Of a DNA stretch of 64,000 bases, positions 11,241 to 21,570 are shown piece by piece. The stretch covers positions 47,743,948 to 47,807,947 of the forward strand of contig OX638370.1 in NCBI GenBank assembly GCA_951812925.1, written 5' to 3'. The notes under the pieces are model-generated. The model was not told the DNA's origin, searched no databases, and saw nothing but the letters and a program-made list of their open reading frames with translations. The DNA comes from Calliopum simillimum (Eukaryota > Arthropoda > Insecta > Diptera > Lauxaniidae). Made by a program: the position numbers and the translations under genes. Position 1 is the first letter of the stretch; each line of letters starts with the position of its first letter.

Positions 11241-12134
11241 TTAAAAATATTGTATAAAAAGGTTTGGAATATATTGTATAAAAACATTTATAGTAAACTT
11301 GTTCCAAATAATTTTCACAAGCTTGCTATGAAGGGTCCAGTTTCGATTAATAAATAATTAAAATTCAAGAATTTCCAAACACTTTGCAAGTTAATTTCCA
11401 AACGAAATCTTTGCTTCAATAAGCGTATAATAACCCAACCAACAATTTTATAACCGTTTTCAATTTTTAAGCTTGGGAAAAGTTAATTTTCAAATGTTTT
11501 CATAACCAATTTTCAAACGTTTGGAAAATATTATTTTTTTATTATTTTTAAAATTGATTTGCAAAGTTAAAATCAACAATTGGAAAATTATTTATTTTCA
11601 AACGTTTCAATAACCGTTTTCCAAACATTTGAAAAATTTTTTATTTTATTTTTTCAATTACTTATCGAGCTAAGTAAAACACAAGGCATTTGAATCATAA
11701 CTGGCACGTTAGGTCAGTTGATAAGATTGTCGAATCATAACTTGGAGGTCATAGGTTCGATTCTCAGCAAACATAAATTTTTTTTTATTTTTAATGAAAT
11801 ATAAAAATGTTTGGAAAACGTTGTTTTATGAACATAATAAACACTAACAAAATGTTAATTGAAAAGTTGAAAAAATAATTTAAAAATATTGAATAAAAAA
11901 ATCTGGAAAATATTGTATAAAAACATTTATAAAAAGCTTGCTCCAAATGATTTTCACAAGCTTGCTATGAAGGGTCCAGTTTCGATTATTAAATAATTAG
12001 AATTCAAGAATTTCCAAACACTTTGCAAGTTAATTTCCGAACGAAATGTTTGCTTCAATAAGCGTATAATAAGTTATTTTCCAAACGTTTTTGTTTGTTG
12101 GGAAGTTATTTTCCAAACGTTTTTGTTTGTTGGG
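11241..12134. repeat. Direct repeat pair and 32-bp tandem duplication
   Basis: A block of about 192 bp at 11241-11432 (with CACAAGCTTGCTATGAAGGG and ending AAGCGTATAATAA) is repeated at 11880-12072, offset by about 639 bp. Directly after it, the 32-bp word starting AAGTTATTTTCCAAACG occurs twice in tandem (12071-12102, 12103-12134). The tRNA-like segment at 11702 lies between the two long copies. Confidence 0.7.
11702..11769 (+). other. tRNA-like segment with pol III box B
   Basis: The stretch contains a box A-like TTAGGTCAGTTGATAAGA and a near-consensus box B, AGGTTCGATTC, spaced as in a tRNA gene, with CAT in the anticodon-loop position. Stems are too poor for a functional tRNA: the acceptor arm does not pair. 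It is most simply a tRNA-derived piece of a repeat (SINE-like promoter). Confidence 0.4.
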
Positions 12135-12563
12135 TTGTTATTTATTCACAATACATATTTATCCATAAGTAAAAAAATTTAATTTTATTGAAATCCAAAA
12201 AATTTAACGGAAATTTTATGTCCATAGCTTCCGTTAGTAAACTTTAGTGTAAAAATATCTTAACTGGACATTGTGAAAACAGCCCTAGTAGAAAAAATTA
12301 AAAATTTAAAAAAAACACGAGACGAAAATTAACAACTCGACTTTACGCGAGGATGATGGTAGACCTTTTGAAATTTTGGCGGACAAGATTTAGTGTTGAA
12401 CCCAAAATTTTACAGCTAACAGCAGGAACCAATACAATTAAAAATCATTTAAAAATGCAATCTATACATATAACTGCGAAAACTCAAACCTAACTAAATA
12501 CATAAATTAGTTTAACCTCACTACTACATACACCCTAACTTAACCTCACACACCTACAAATAT

Positions 12564-12955
12564 TAGCCATGTTTCTTTTGACGCGTATATACAATTGTCG
12601 TAATTTTCAAATTGCGATAACTTATGAACGGTGAGTCGTACGATAAAAAGTCCATGGGTCTTTGAGAACCACATGCTCTACAAATAATTTTAATCTTTTG
12701 TAAAAAAAAAAATAATTATTTATAAGTTATTTTTAAAAAAAAGTGATTTTGCCGTTTATCGGCGCTTAACCAGTTTTTATAGAATAACTCCTAAAAAGAT
12801 AAATTTTTTTAAAAATAATATGAAAAGTTTTTGTAGAGAACGTGATTCTCCATAAAAAAGTCCCTTAGAGTTTTATTTTGCGACTCACTTTTCATGAGTT
12901 ATCGCAATTCAAAAATATCCACAATTGTATATACGCGTCAAAAGAAACACGGCTA
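12564..12955. mobile_element. Palindromic MITE, 392 bp
   Basis: The left end TAGCCATGTTTCTTTTGACG and the right end, complement of TAGCCGTGTTTCTTTTGACG, both continue GCGTATATACAATTG. The arms stay complementary inwards (AATTGCGATAACTTATGAAC against GTGAGTTATCGCAATT-like sequence), so most of the element folds on itself. There is no coding capacity. Flanks allow a short duplication (ATT) but it is not decisive. The superfamily is unassigned. Confidence 0.75.
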
Positions 12956-13175
12956 TTAACTAACCGTTCCTAAACTCCTCAACATTACTCAATTTGCCTT
13001 AAAAAGTTGATAACATAACTCGTATCACGTACGTTGTTGCGAAACATTTCGATATGGCAACATTTAAGGGAAATCACTCTATATACATTTTACTCTTTGT
13101 TATTGTTTTTGACAGGTCAACAATTATGGCCGTTCTTTTTAAACCAAAGCAAAAGCGTGCAGCAGTTTAAATATT

Positions 13176-13282
13176 GGAAGTTATCGTGAATCAAGATTCC
13201 CGGGGAATTTTCTTAAACTGAAATAGAGAATGCACGGCAGTCTGAGAAAATACCCCGGGAATATTTATTCACGATAACCCCC
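13176..13282. mobile_element. 107-bp micro-MITE, copy 1
   Basis: A tiny palindrome with ends GG(A/G)(A/G)GTTATCGTGAATC and an internal TTCCCGGGGAATTTTC. ATT flanks both sides (13173-13175 and 13283-13285). A second copy with the same ends and the same ATT flanks lies at 47417-47517 inside the ZFC3H1 intron. Two copies with the same 3-bp flank support real transposition. Confidence 0.75.
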
Positions 13283-13673
13283 ATTAAATTAAGCAACTTA
13301 TTATTGGATTCAAAAGCAAATCATATGCCGTACCGAAATAGCCGAAAAACACAGGTTTTGACTTTGAATACTAAAATTTATGGATTTCTCAAAGGTATCA
13401 CTTTTCCATTTCAGTTTTCGCATTGCTCCCGAACTAGTGTCGCTGTTCTACTTAAGATTATGACGTTTTGATGCTGATAGTTGTCTCTACTCCATTGGAG
13501 TCCAACATGCTGACTGAAAACTTAACCTAGCGATTCAATCCTCAAATGTTTGTTAGCCTCAATGCAAAGGATTAAGTACGTATCTGCAAACATGACATTG
13601 AAAATAACCTGTAAAAAGGAACGTTTAGGACAAAATAAATTAAACTAATTTTACACTAAACAGAAAATAACTC

Positions 13674-14417
13674 AGTGTTATTTGCATCAATTTGTTGCAT
13701 TGAGCTTGATGGTCACAAGATTTTTAAAACGCTAAATAAAATTAAAACAATTTCATTCCGCTATTTCCTAACGTTTCGCCTATTGGTTTTAGGCTTCCTC
13801 AGGGCAACGGAAAAGAAAGGGAAAAAGTGCAATGCGATCTACATAGGGACAACAAAACGAGCTTTCGGCATAAGACTAAACGAACACAAAGCAGACGCAA
13901 AAACACAAAAGAGAGACCACAGCTTTAGCTAAACATTTAACAGCAACTCAACACATAGCTGATTTCGAAAATTCGAAAATATTAGACAGAGAACAGAGAT
14001 ATAATGTTAGAATGACGTTGGAGAGCCTTAGAATAAGGCAAAATGCAAAAACAGCTGTGAACGATAGGGAGGACTATAATAATATTAGTCAGTGTTATAG
14101 TGTGATCTTGTAACAGTCATAAATGTTTTAATGTTTAATGTTTTTATTGTGTTTTTATTAAAAATTTTTTCATTAAATCTATTCATTTCAATGTAAATTT
14201 TAATGTAAGTGCATTTTTCTAAGTGTCATTTGTTAAAAATGTTAAAAAATTTATTTTCATTGTAGTTTTTGTTCCAATAAATATACCCCTGAGGAAGCCT
14301 AAAACCAATAGGCGAAACGTTGGGAAATAGCGGAATGAAATTGTTTTAATTTTATTTAGCGTTTTAAAAATCTTGTGACCATCAAGCTCAATGCAACAAA
14401 TTGATGCAAATAACACT
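13674..14417 (+). mobile_element. Short Penelope-like element with inverted terminal copies
   Basis: Two arms of exactly 131 bp (13674-13804 and 14287-14417) are inverted copies, and a 13-bp target duplication CAGAAAATAACTC flanks the element (13661-13673, 14418-14430). The interior encodes only the GIY-YIG endonuclease end of a Penelope-like retroelement. Inverted pseudo-LTRs and long variable duplications are known features of this class. The reverse transcriptase is absent, so this copy is 5'-truncated. Each arm carries a hammerhead-like core (see findings). Confidence 0.85.
13806..14112 (+). pseudogene. GIY-YIG endonuclease domain of a Penelope-like element
   Basis: Translation gives CNAIYIGTTKRAFGIRLNEH (13840-13890), the GIY-YIG core with its conserved Arg and the NEHK motif. 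A one-base frameshift near 13925 follows, then HSALAKHLTATQHIADFENS, REQRYNVRMTLESLRIRQN and a stop at about 14110. The endonuclease in Penelope-like elements nicks target DNA to prime reverse transcription. The frameshift makes this copy inactive. The longer frame that starts at 13675 is an artefact running through the terminal repeat. Confidence 0.8.
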
Positions 14418-14552
14418 CAGAAAATAACTCATTTCATTCCGCAAACAAGGGGGGATGTGAAACATATAAGGGAAGAAGAGAAAAATAATAGGCAAGAAGC
14501 TCTAGCACGGCGAAAAGAAGAAATTGCTGAGATTCTGATCGCAAGGAAATAA
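14418..14552 (+). other. Short charged coding-like remnant
   Basis: A frame of 44 codons (QKITHFIPQTRGDVK..., then REEEKNNRQEALARRKEEIA) ends at TAA 14550-14552. It begins inside the target duplication of the Penelope-like element. The sequence just upstream of that insertion (ttttacactaaacag) looks like a 3' splice site, so the insertion may have hit an exon start. A highly charged C-terminal helix is common in transposon DNA-binding proteins. No family is assigned. Confidence 0.3.
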
Positions 14553-14559
14553 AAAGTGT

Positions 14560-15000
14560 TTCAAAGCTAATTCAACGAAATTAAAGATCTCCTCAGCCAT
14601 CCTGCGTGAAATGACTATCACATTTTAGCATTGTTTTAATGTCCATTGATTTGCAGACCTTTGGCGAAGCTTATCTACCAGAGAAAGCAGCAGTTTTGTT
14701 GGAGCAATCAACAAGTCTTGTAACCTTGTGTTTTTAATTTTTGTGTTCTTCATATTTCTGAGTATCATAAAAAGCAAAATCGATTTCCATAAGCATTTTA
14801 ATAATTTTTTTTTTTTTTTTTTTTCTATAATTTCTTATTCGGTTTAAACCAAATTAATCACTAAGAACTTTTTTAATGTTAATACGAGTATCTAATTTAA
14901 TTTGTATTTTTTAATTTTTAAAATAACATTCAAACTAATATTGAAAGAATTGAATTGAATTTTTTTTTTAATTTTAATATTTAAGTTATTTAACATTTGG
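14560..15000. other. No gene seen
   Basis: AT-rich sequence with long T runs (about 14807-14824 and others). I see no coding, repeat or RNA signal that I can defend. Confidence 0.4.
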
Positions 15001-15010
15001 GTAATTCCAT

Positions 15011-15417
15011 GGTAACTCGCGTTACATTTAGAACATTTTTTAAAAGTTTAATGCAGCTTTTGAGGCTCAGCCTTTGGATCAACTAATAAAATTGGATTCT
15101 TTATGAACAAAATACTTTGTTCTTGTTGCATATTCGTGGAAATTTTTAGTGATAACTTAATATTTAACCAGTAAAATAGTGAATAGTGCTGGTAACTCGC
15201 GTTACCGTTTTTGGACAACATGTTCAGAGCGTAAATTTCTTTCGCAAGTTTCTGCGAAATTTGTGGGTAAATTTCTTTACATTAGACGTAAATAAAGGCA
15301 GCAGGATATCAATAAGTATTTCTTTATTAGAAACAACAATATTAAGTGGTATTTTTTAAAATAATGCAAAAATTATGTGGTAACTCGCGTTACAAAAAAA
15401 TTGGTAACTCGCGTTAC
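15011..15417. repeat. Four copies of GGTAACTCGCGTTAC
   Basis: The 15-bp word GGTAACTCGCGTTAC occurs at 15011-15025, 15191-15205, 15379-15393 and 15403-15417, all in the same direction and unchanged. Its arms GTAAC/GTTAC form a near palindrome. Identical copies within 407 bp of AT-rich, otherwise diverged DNA suggest a protein-binding site array. A decayed coding stretch follows at 15595-15905. A related GGTAACTCG lies in the ends of the MITE at 25133-25413. Confidence 0.65.
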
Positions 15418-15594
15418 TATCGATTTTTAGACCAATACAGAGGGCCTTTTCAAGTTTTTAGGTATAAACATTAAAATTGGGTCAAAATACAGGAATAATA
15501 AAGAACTACTTCTGGCTTTTATGCACAAGAACCAAAACTATATCAAAATTTAATAATTGTTTAACTAAGTCTATTATATCGCGATTGAAATTAT

Positions 15595-15905
15595 TTATGG
15601 TTTAAATAGAGATGGTATATTATCATCACAACTATTACTGTCACCACCAAATTCATAACTTTCCTCGCAGAAGTACCGTTTTATTTTTATGCTCGTTTTT
15701 ACTTCTTCTGATGTGCAGAAATTAACTAAAAAACGCGATAATAACGAATTGCAATGACCAATCTGAGTTTTGACACTAAATGGTAATGTTTCTTCAATTA
15801 AACATTAGTTTGGATATAGTTGAAGGTTGAAAAGAAACGAGAAATTTTTCAATACCTTGTCCACATTTACATGGAAATACCCATTTCAATTTTAGTATTC
15901 TAATA
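15595..15905 (-). pseudogene. Decayed ORF beside the GGTAACTCGCGTTAC array, unidentified
   Basis: On the minus strand two coding-like blocks overlap with a frameshift. The first is WVFPCKCGQGIEKFLVSFQP (about 15895-15835). The second is FSVKTQIGHCNSLLSRFLVN running through KIKRYFCEESYEFGGDSNSC to a stop at 15595-15597. The Cys-rich start and acidic end look like real protein. I do not recognise the family. Position next to the repeat array suggests the gene and the sites belong to one decayed element. Confidence 0.35.
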
Positions 15906-16256
15906 AATTGATTTAAAATTAAATAAATTTTCTTATTTTTAATATTCTGAAGCAATTTCAATAATTTTTTTCAGACAATAAATTTATGGTAAAGAAGGTT
16001 TTTCGAGAGACTGTAAAAACTGTTGCTTGTAAATAATAACTATCAGTTTTAACACCCAGATTATGGCTATATATAATTAATAACTAATGTTATAATAATA
16101 TCGAAGAGATAAAAAAGTTTTGTTTTCACAATTTTTGTTCAATATTAATTCTTTAACAGTATGAGAACAATGAAAAATTAATAGCTCGATAAAAAAGTTC
16201 ATTGGTTTAATTTTGTCTTCTTCGTTTTGTATCTTGGTATAAAACAGTTAACAGTT

Positions 16257-16622
16257 CTGTGGACTTTTGACAAAACAACCTAACTCGAAGTTGGCAACTT
16301 TTCAGGAGAGCCCAAAAACAGATTAACTACTTTTCAATAATGTGGCTCAATTTCGTTGACGCAGCGTTAAATTTCCTTTTTCCATACATTTTTACTAATT
16401 TGAATGTGTCAGCTGTCAAATTATTCTTTTTTTTTGGTTCATTACACTTCACCGCACAAATAGCGCTAAGTTCAAACCTTGCGTGAACTATGGGACACCC
16501 TTATATCTCTGTAACAAGAAATCATAAAGTAATGGCGATTACACTAATAGCGTATTTAAATTTTATATTTAGGACTAAAATCCTGGAGAATTATCTTTTG
16601 TTGTTTTGTCAAAAGTCCACAG
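16257..16622. mobile_element. MITE-A copy 1
   Basis: Ends are CTGTGGACTTTTGACAAAAC and its complement, with AGTT on both sides (16253-16256, 16623-16626). The interior matches copies at 23879-24240 and 31520-31864, in the opposite orientation. It has no coding capacity. A 4-bp duplication is suggested here. Confidence 0.8.
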
Positions 16623-16774
16623 AGTTGCAGTCGTTGTGTTAATGTTTCGTTGTCGCTTCTAATGTACTGTTACTAAAATTCTTCTGCTTGAATTCTGTCG
16701 TGTGATGACTTTTTCTCTGAATAACACTAGAAATGAGAGTGTAAATTGAAATAAAATTTATTTATTTTAATATA

Positions 16775-17035
16775 ATTGAGGAGTGGCCGTACCAAAGGGC
16801 CTAAGTACCATTTCGAGGCAAAAGTAGTGTCATTATATGAAACGGGTGACATTTCGTTAGAAGTTAATAAAATTGTTTTTTGTTTTCACTAAAAATTTAC
16901 ATGATAGTGTGAAATTCATTTTATTGTGTTGAAAAAAATATAACAGTCAAATAACCGACTATAAAGCACATAAAAAGCGACATTACTTTTGCCTCGAAAT
17001 GGTACTTAGGCCCTTTGGTACGGCCACTCCTCAAT
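16775..17035. mobile_element. MITE-B, 261 bp, TA target
   Basis: The left end ATTGAGGAGTGGCCGTACC and the right end are perfect complements that extend inwards for over 50 bp (through CGAGGCAAAAGTA). TA flanks both sides (16773-16774, 17036-17037), so it is a Tc1/mariner-type MITE. It lies just past the C-terminal end of the Harbinger transposase remnant. Confidence 0.85.
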
Positions 17036-18208
17036 TATTTAAATTGTACATTAAAGTAATTTTGCGTCCTTTGCAGCTCTCACAAATTGAGTCGTGAACC
17101 ACATTATCCCTCACTATTTCTATTGGCTTATCAGTTGGTTCAGCTTCAGTAAGATGCTCTGCAACGAACTCCAGATCATCCTGACAGCTAAGGTTGTGAA
17201 GAACGCAACATGCCCTCCCGAAATGACAGAGTTTTTCCGCACCTTTGAGCTTACCGTAATACAACTGCCGAAACCTTTGCTTTAAAAGGCCAAAAACATC
17301 TTCAATTGCTTACCCGACATGAGCTCAATTTAATATTACAATTTTTTGAGTTAAATGCCCATTATCTCTGTATGGAGTGACTTAATGTTGTGAGCATGGA
17401 TATTCAGAGTCACGAAGTAAATAGTATTCTAAAACACTGTGTGTAATTTTTTAAGTCATGGCAAAATAACAATATACGGACACCACTACGTGATAAAAGA
17501 CTAAAAAAAAAAAGACCCGTGTCTCCCAATTTTTCCCAAAGTCCTCCACTTTTTTTTTTATGGGCCGCCAAAGATTTGGGGCCTCGGTATCATTTTCGTA
17601 AAAATGTGATCATTTTCTCAGGCTCATATCTTGCAAACCGTTCAGAATTTCGATTTACTCTCTGAGACAAAGTTGTAGCTCTTGTCATAAAGAACAAAAA
17701 TTGCGAACATATAAAATCAAAAAAACTTCACCTTCCAGATCAAAATCCCAAAAAACTTTAAAAAATTCGATTTTTTTTTACCTTTTTTCCCGTGTTCAGG
17801 TCCATAGGTAGCAAACCGTTCAAAATTCAAGGAAACAATCAACTACAAAAATTTACCTAAGATCTCAATAAACAAATTTCTAGAACATATAAACTTCCTA
17901 GAGATGATTCTTAACACTGTTTAGGTAGCACCCAAAAGTGAAAAATTTGCCGAAAATTTTTTAATTTCATTTTTTTTACCTTTTTCTCCTGTTCAGGTCC
18001 ATAGGTAGCAAACCGTTCAAAATTCAAGGAAACAATCAACTACAAAAATTTACCTAAGATCTCAATAAACAAATTTCTAGAACATATAAACTTCCTGGGA
18101 ATTATTCTTAACACCGTTTTTTAATTTCATGTGTTTTTTATTTACTTCAACATTGAGATACTATGCTATCTATTACAAAAATATTAAAAAAAAGTATTCG
18201 TATTATGT

Positions 18209-20192
18209 TTATAATGTTGATGGCCCTGGACTTGCAAATCGCGCTCTCTTAAGTTGTGGATCCAAATCGTCGTCCGAATCTGACTCTGATTCAGAACTTA
18301 TGGTGTCCACAGGCACGTTGCTTCCAGACTGTCCTCCATCATCAGCTCTTTCTTCTTCAAATACTTCATTAACATCATACAGGGTGATCTTGTGACTCCA
18401 CCAACATACCTCTGCAAGCAATGCGTCGAGGTTTTTGCCTTTGTACCGTTTTTCCATGGGTATTGTGGTTTGGTGAAACCGTTCTCCTTGCTCATCGGAT
18501 TCGGTAGGGAGTTGTTTGATAAAATCGTCAAAATGAAGAAAATGCAGCTTTAATGTCATCGATGCGCCGATTATCTCAAAATAATGCAGCATTTCTTTCA
18601 CCCATTCTCTTGCTTCCGGTTCCGCGTCTCGATCCCCTCCCAAGACTCTGGTGCTTACACGCTGAAGGCAAATCCATGCCATTGAATGATTTTCATCAAG
18701 CGATGAATCAAAGTTGCTCTTGAATAGCTTTCTAATGTCAGGGCCATTAAGTACGCCTGTTAAATGAAAACAAAATATAAAGACAGAAAAGAAAACATTA
18801 ACATAGTGTAAATAGTACAATACCTTTTTTAATTTTGTCATCGCTACGCTTTGGGAAAACGCTTTTCAAATAGTCGAATGCGTTTGGACAATTTACAACG
18901 GCCACTTCGATGAATTTTTTAACAATTCCCAATTTTATGTGGAGCGGTGGCAGCAAGATGTCTTGAGTATTGTCAATTAAAGGTGCATTCTTCAGTCTAT
19001 GTTGTTGTATTTGTTCATCCACACTTCCTCTTGGCCTCCACGAATTACATTGGAATTGATTCAGAGGTGAGCGTGAATCCCAATTACAAAGAAAACAAAA
19101 GAATTTTGGAAAGCCGCCCTTATCGATGATCCCTTGCAAAATGGTGATGACCTTCAAATCACAGTAAATCTTCCATTTATTTTCGTAATATTTGATTTTT
19201 TCCATTATATCTTTCAATGTTTCATAGCTTTCTTTCATGTTGATACCCATTGCTAGCGGAATGGAAGGTTTTCGGTTCGACACATGCAACAACACTGCTT
19301 TCAAGCTTGAAACAGAACCATCAATAAATAATCTCCACTCACTAGCGATGTAGTTCATTCCCATTTTTACCACCAAAGCTTTTATATCGTTGCAGTAAGC
19401 GAACGAATTGTCATCATTTAGAGTGTAGAGCATCTGAAATTCAGCTTGTCGTTTGCGGTACGCCGTAGAGTTAACATTAGCATGTGTGAGTTTTCTTTGC
19501 TTTAAAAAAGCTGTCAAAAATATTGCTAGTCGCTGCGATAGTCCCAATATGGCCACAATGAAATCCATTTCCATTTGTGTTATTAGTTGTGGTCCATCTC
19601 TTCCCTGTTGGGGCTCATAATCGGTATCAAATGGATCTTCATAAGTAACACCACTTGCTCTAGTCATTCCTGTACATTCTGTACTACGATCTGGAGTTGG
19701 CGGCCTTGGTGATACAAAATTTTCAGGTACAAGCACTGGTAGTGTGGCTGTTGCAGTTGCTTTATAAATTTTGATCTTCTCAGCACGTCGATTTAGACCA
19801 CATGTGTAATTTACGCATGCATAGCAACTGGTTGCATCATGATCACCTGGGCGATTAATCCAGTTTACCGGCTTACAATACTTCATAGTACCTCTGCCTC
19901 CACTCAACCATGCCATGAGATTGTTATAACATTGGCGACACACTGTATTAGGTGTGTAATTTTCACCGGTCAAGTCCACTTCGTCGAAAAACAATGTATA
20001 TGCTCTTTTGAATTTACTAGTTAAAAGATTCTTTTCCTTCTGAAATCTTGTAGATGTTTTTTTTCTGGTTTGATGACCGCAAACGTAGCAAAATAAATCA
20101 ATTTTTTCACACTGCATATTGAAATTGTCAGTTGCCAATGTTGTGTGCGGATTATGCAATAACACTTTCACTTTTTTTACTTTCACTGTCAC
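18209..20192 (-). CDS. Two-exon transposase-like protein, 638 residues
   Basis: Exon 1 is 20192-18824 and exon 2 is 18756-18209. A 67-bp intron with GTATTG...ACAG borders joins them in phase (KIKK-G-VLNGPD), giving 638 residues with no stop. Features in order: Cys pairs CYVC and CRQC (about residues 35 and 85) and CYACVNYTC (about 125), likely a zinc-binding N-terminus; RLFIDGSVSSLKAVLL (about 290); YCDLKVITIL (about 350) and FCFLCNWDSR (about 370); PPLHIKLG (about 420); HFLHFDD then SDEQGERFHQ and MEKRYKGK (about 550-575); an acidic Ser-rich tail. I propose FID, CDLK and the Glu of EQGERFHQ as a DDE-type triad. This protein type is widespread in arthropod genomes but usually left unnamed. 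The real start could be a later Met (MQCEKIDLF). Confidence 0.7.
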
Positions 20193-20262
20193 TTTATAAC
20201 TTTCACCGCTGAGCTCTCGTTGACGTCGCGCTGTGTAATGCCTCGATGTGAGCGTCGTGTCG

Positions 20263-20270
20263 CTTTTATA
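20263..20270 (-). promoter_or_regulatory. Candidate TATA box of the 638-residue gene
   Basis: TATAAAAG lies on the minus strand 71 bp before the ATG at 20192, within a GC-richer leader (20195-20260) unlike the surrounding DNA. Upstream, a 31-bp word starting CAATGCAGATGTTTGCTTCC occurs twice in the same direction (20321 and 20448), a possible binding site. Position and sequence fit a core promoter. Confidence 0.45.
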
Positions 20271-21570
20271 TTGTGTGCTGCTGCTGTCGGTGCGTGATAC
20301 CTAAGCGCTACCTAAACGGTCAATGCAGATGTTTGCTTCCAGGTAGTTTTTTGATAGAAGTTTTTTGATTTTATATGTTCACAATTTCATCTTTATGACA
20401 ATGTGTTTCCAGGTATTTTTATATTTTGGCTTGTTTTTATGTGAATTCAATGCAGATGTTTGCTTCCAGGTAGTTGTTTAATAGTTTGGACACGGGAACT
20501 CACCCACCAGCTTGAGAATTTTTATTAGAATGCACTTACTATCATTGAAGGTACAGTGCACTCACACACTCGGCCTCCTCACTGACAATTATTTACAATC
20601 AACATTTTTGTTGAAAGTACTTTTGTTAGAAAAACCTCACTATCTCCGGTCTTAGAAGTGTAAATGCGGAGTATTATACCTTAAAAAAAAGCTTGAAGTG
20701 TTGTCTTTTACGGAGTCTAGGAATAAATAAGTTTACTAGGGCTGTTTTTTGAGAAAACCAGATTTTTATTAAAAAGTAAGATTAAAAAATTTTCGGCAAA
20801 TTTTTCACTTTTGGGTGCTACCTAAACAGTGTTAAGAATCATCTCTAGGAAGTTTATATGTTCTAGAAATTTGTTTATTGAGATCTTAGGTAAATTTTTG
20901 TAGTTGATTGTTTCCTTGAATTTTGAACGGTTTGCTACCTATGGACCTGAACACGGGAAAAAAGGTAAAAAAAAATCGAATTTTTTAAAGTTTTTTGCGA
21001 TTTTGATCTGGAAGGTGAAGTTTTTTTGATTTTATATGTTCGCAATTTTTGTTCTTTATGACAAGAGCTACAACTTTGTCTCAGAGAGTAAATCGAAATT
21101 CTGAACGGTTTGCAAGATATGAGCCTGAGAAAATGATCACATTTTTACGAAAATGATACCGAGGCCCCAAATCTTTGGCGGCCCATAAAAAAAAAAGTGG
21201 AGGACTTTGGGAAAAATTGGGAGACACGGGTCTTTTTTTTTTAGTCTTTTATCACGTAGTGGTGTCCGTATATGGTTATTTTTTTTCGTGTTGCACTGTG
21301 AAATATATAATTTAATACAATTATTAAGTAAGTAAACTAATAGATAAAAATATTACGGAAATAATACGACATTTTTTGAAATATTTGGGTGTTTGAAAAA
21401 TCCAGCTGTCATGAGATGACCGTGGGTATCCTATGCCTTGTAGGCAAATGCTAACATGCGGTCGGTGTAATCATCTTTACAGCATAGTGGCGAGTCTTTT
21501 GTGACATGTGTTCCGTCTATGCAACCTACGATATTTGTATATTAAATTAGTTCGATTTCTATGAAGCAAA

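Larger units (their letters stand above)
6843..12285. mobile_element. Composite element bounded by GGGC..TTTTCACAATGTCC ends
   Basis: The left end reads GGGCCCGTTTTCACAATGTCC; the right end is the complement of GGGCTGTTTTCACAATGTCC. Both continue with AGTTAA. Such ends resemble PIF/Harbinger termini, but I find no matching 3-bp duplication. The 5.4-kb interior is a patchwork: clusters of the word AACGTTTGGAAAAT (7080-7440, 11450-11640, 12070-12150), a coding remnant (9597-10289), a tRNA-like segment (11702-11769) and direct repeats. It is either one old element with later insertions or two independent copies of a MITE end. Confidence 0.45.
17435..21300 (-). mobile_element. CACTGTG-ended transposon with long inverted repeats
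   Basis: The element ends CAC(T/A)GTG: left end CACTGTGTGTAATTTTTTAA, right end the complement of CACAGTGCAACACG. AAA lies on both sides (17432-17434, 21301-21303), a 3-bp duplication. Inverted arms of about 0.5 kb (17435-17960 and 20785-21300) are nearly identical from ATACGGACACCACTACG inwards. The left arm has an extra tandem copy of a 186-bp unit (17810 and 17996). The centre holds one spliced gene on the minus strand that looks intact. It interrupts a Harbinger pseudogene. CACTG ends plus 3-bp duplication resemble the CMC (CACTA-like) group; the exact superfamily is not certain. Confidence 0.8.

Noticed and set aside
6843..12285. A single intact Harbinger transposon
   Set aside because: The ends match but there is no target duplication, no transposase in order, and the interior is a mixture of several repeats.
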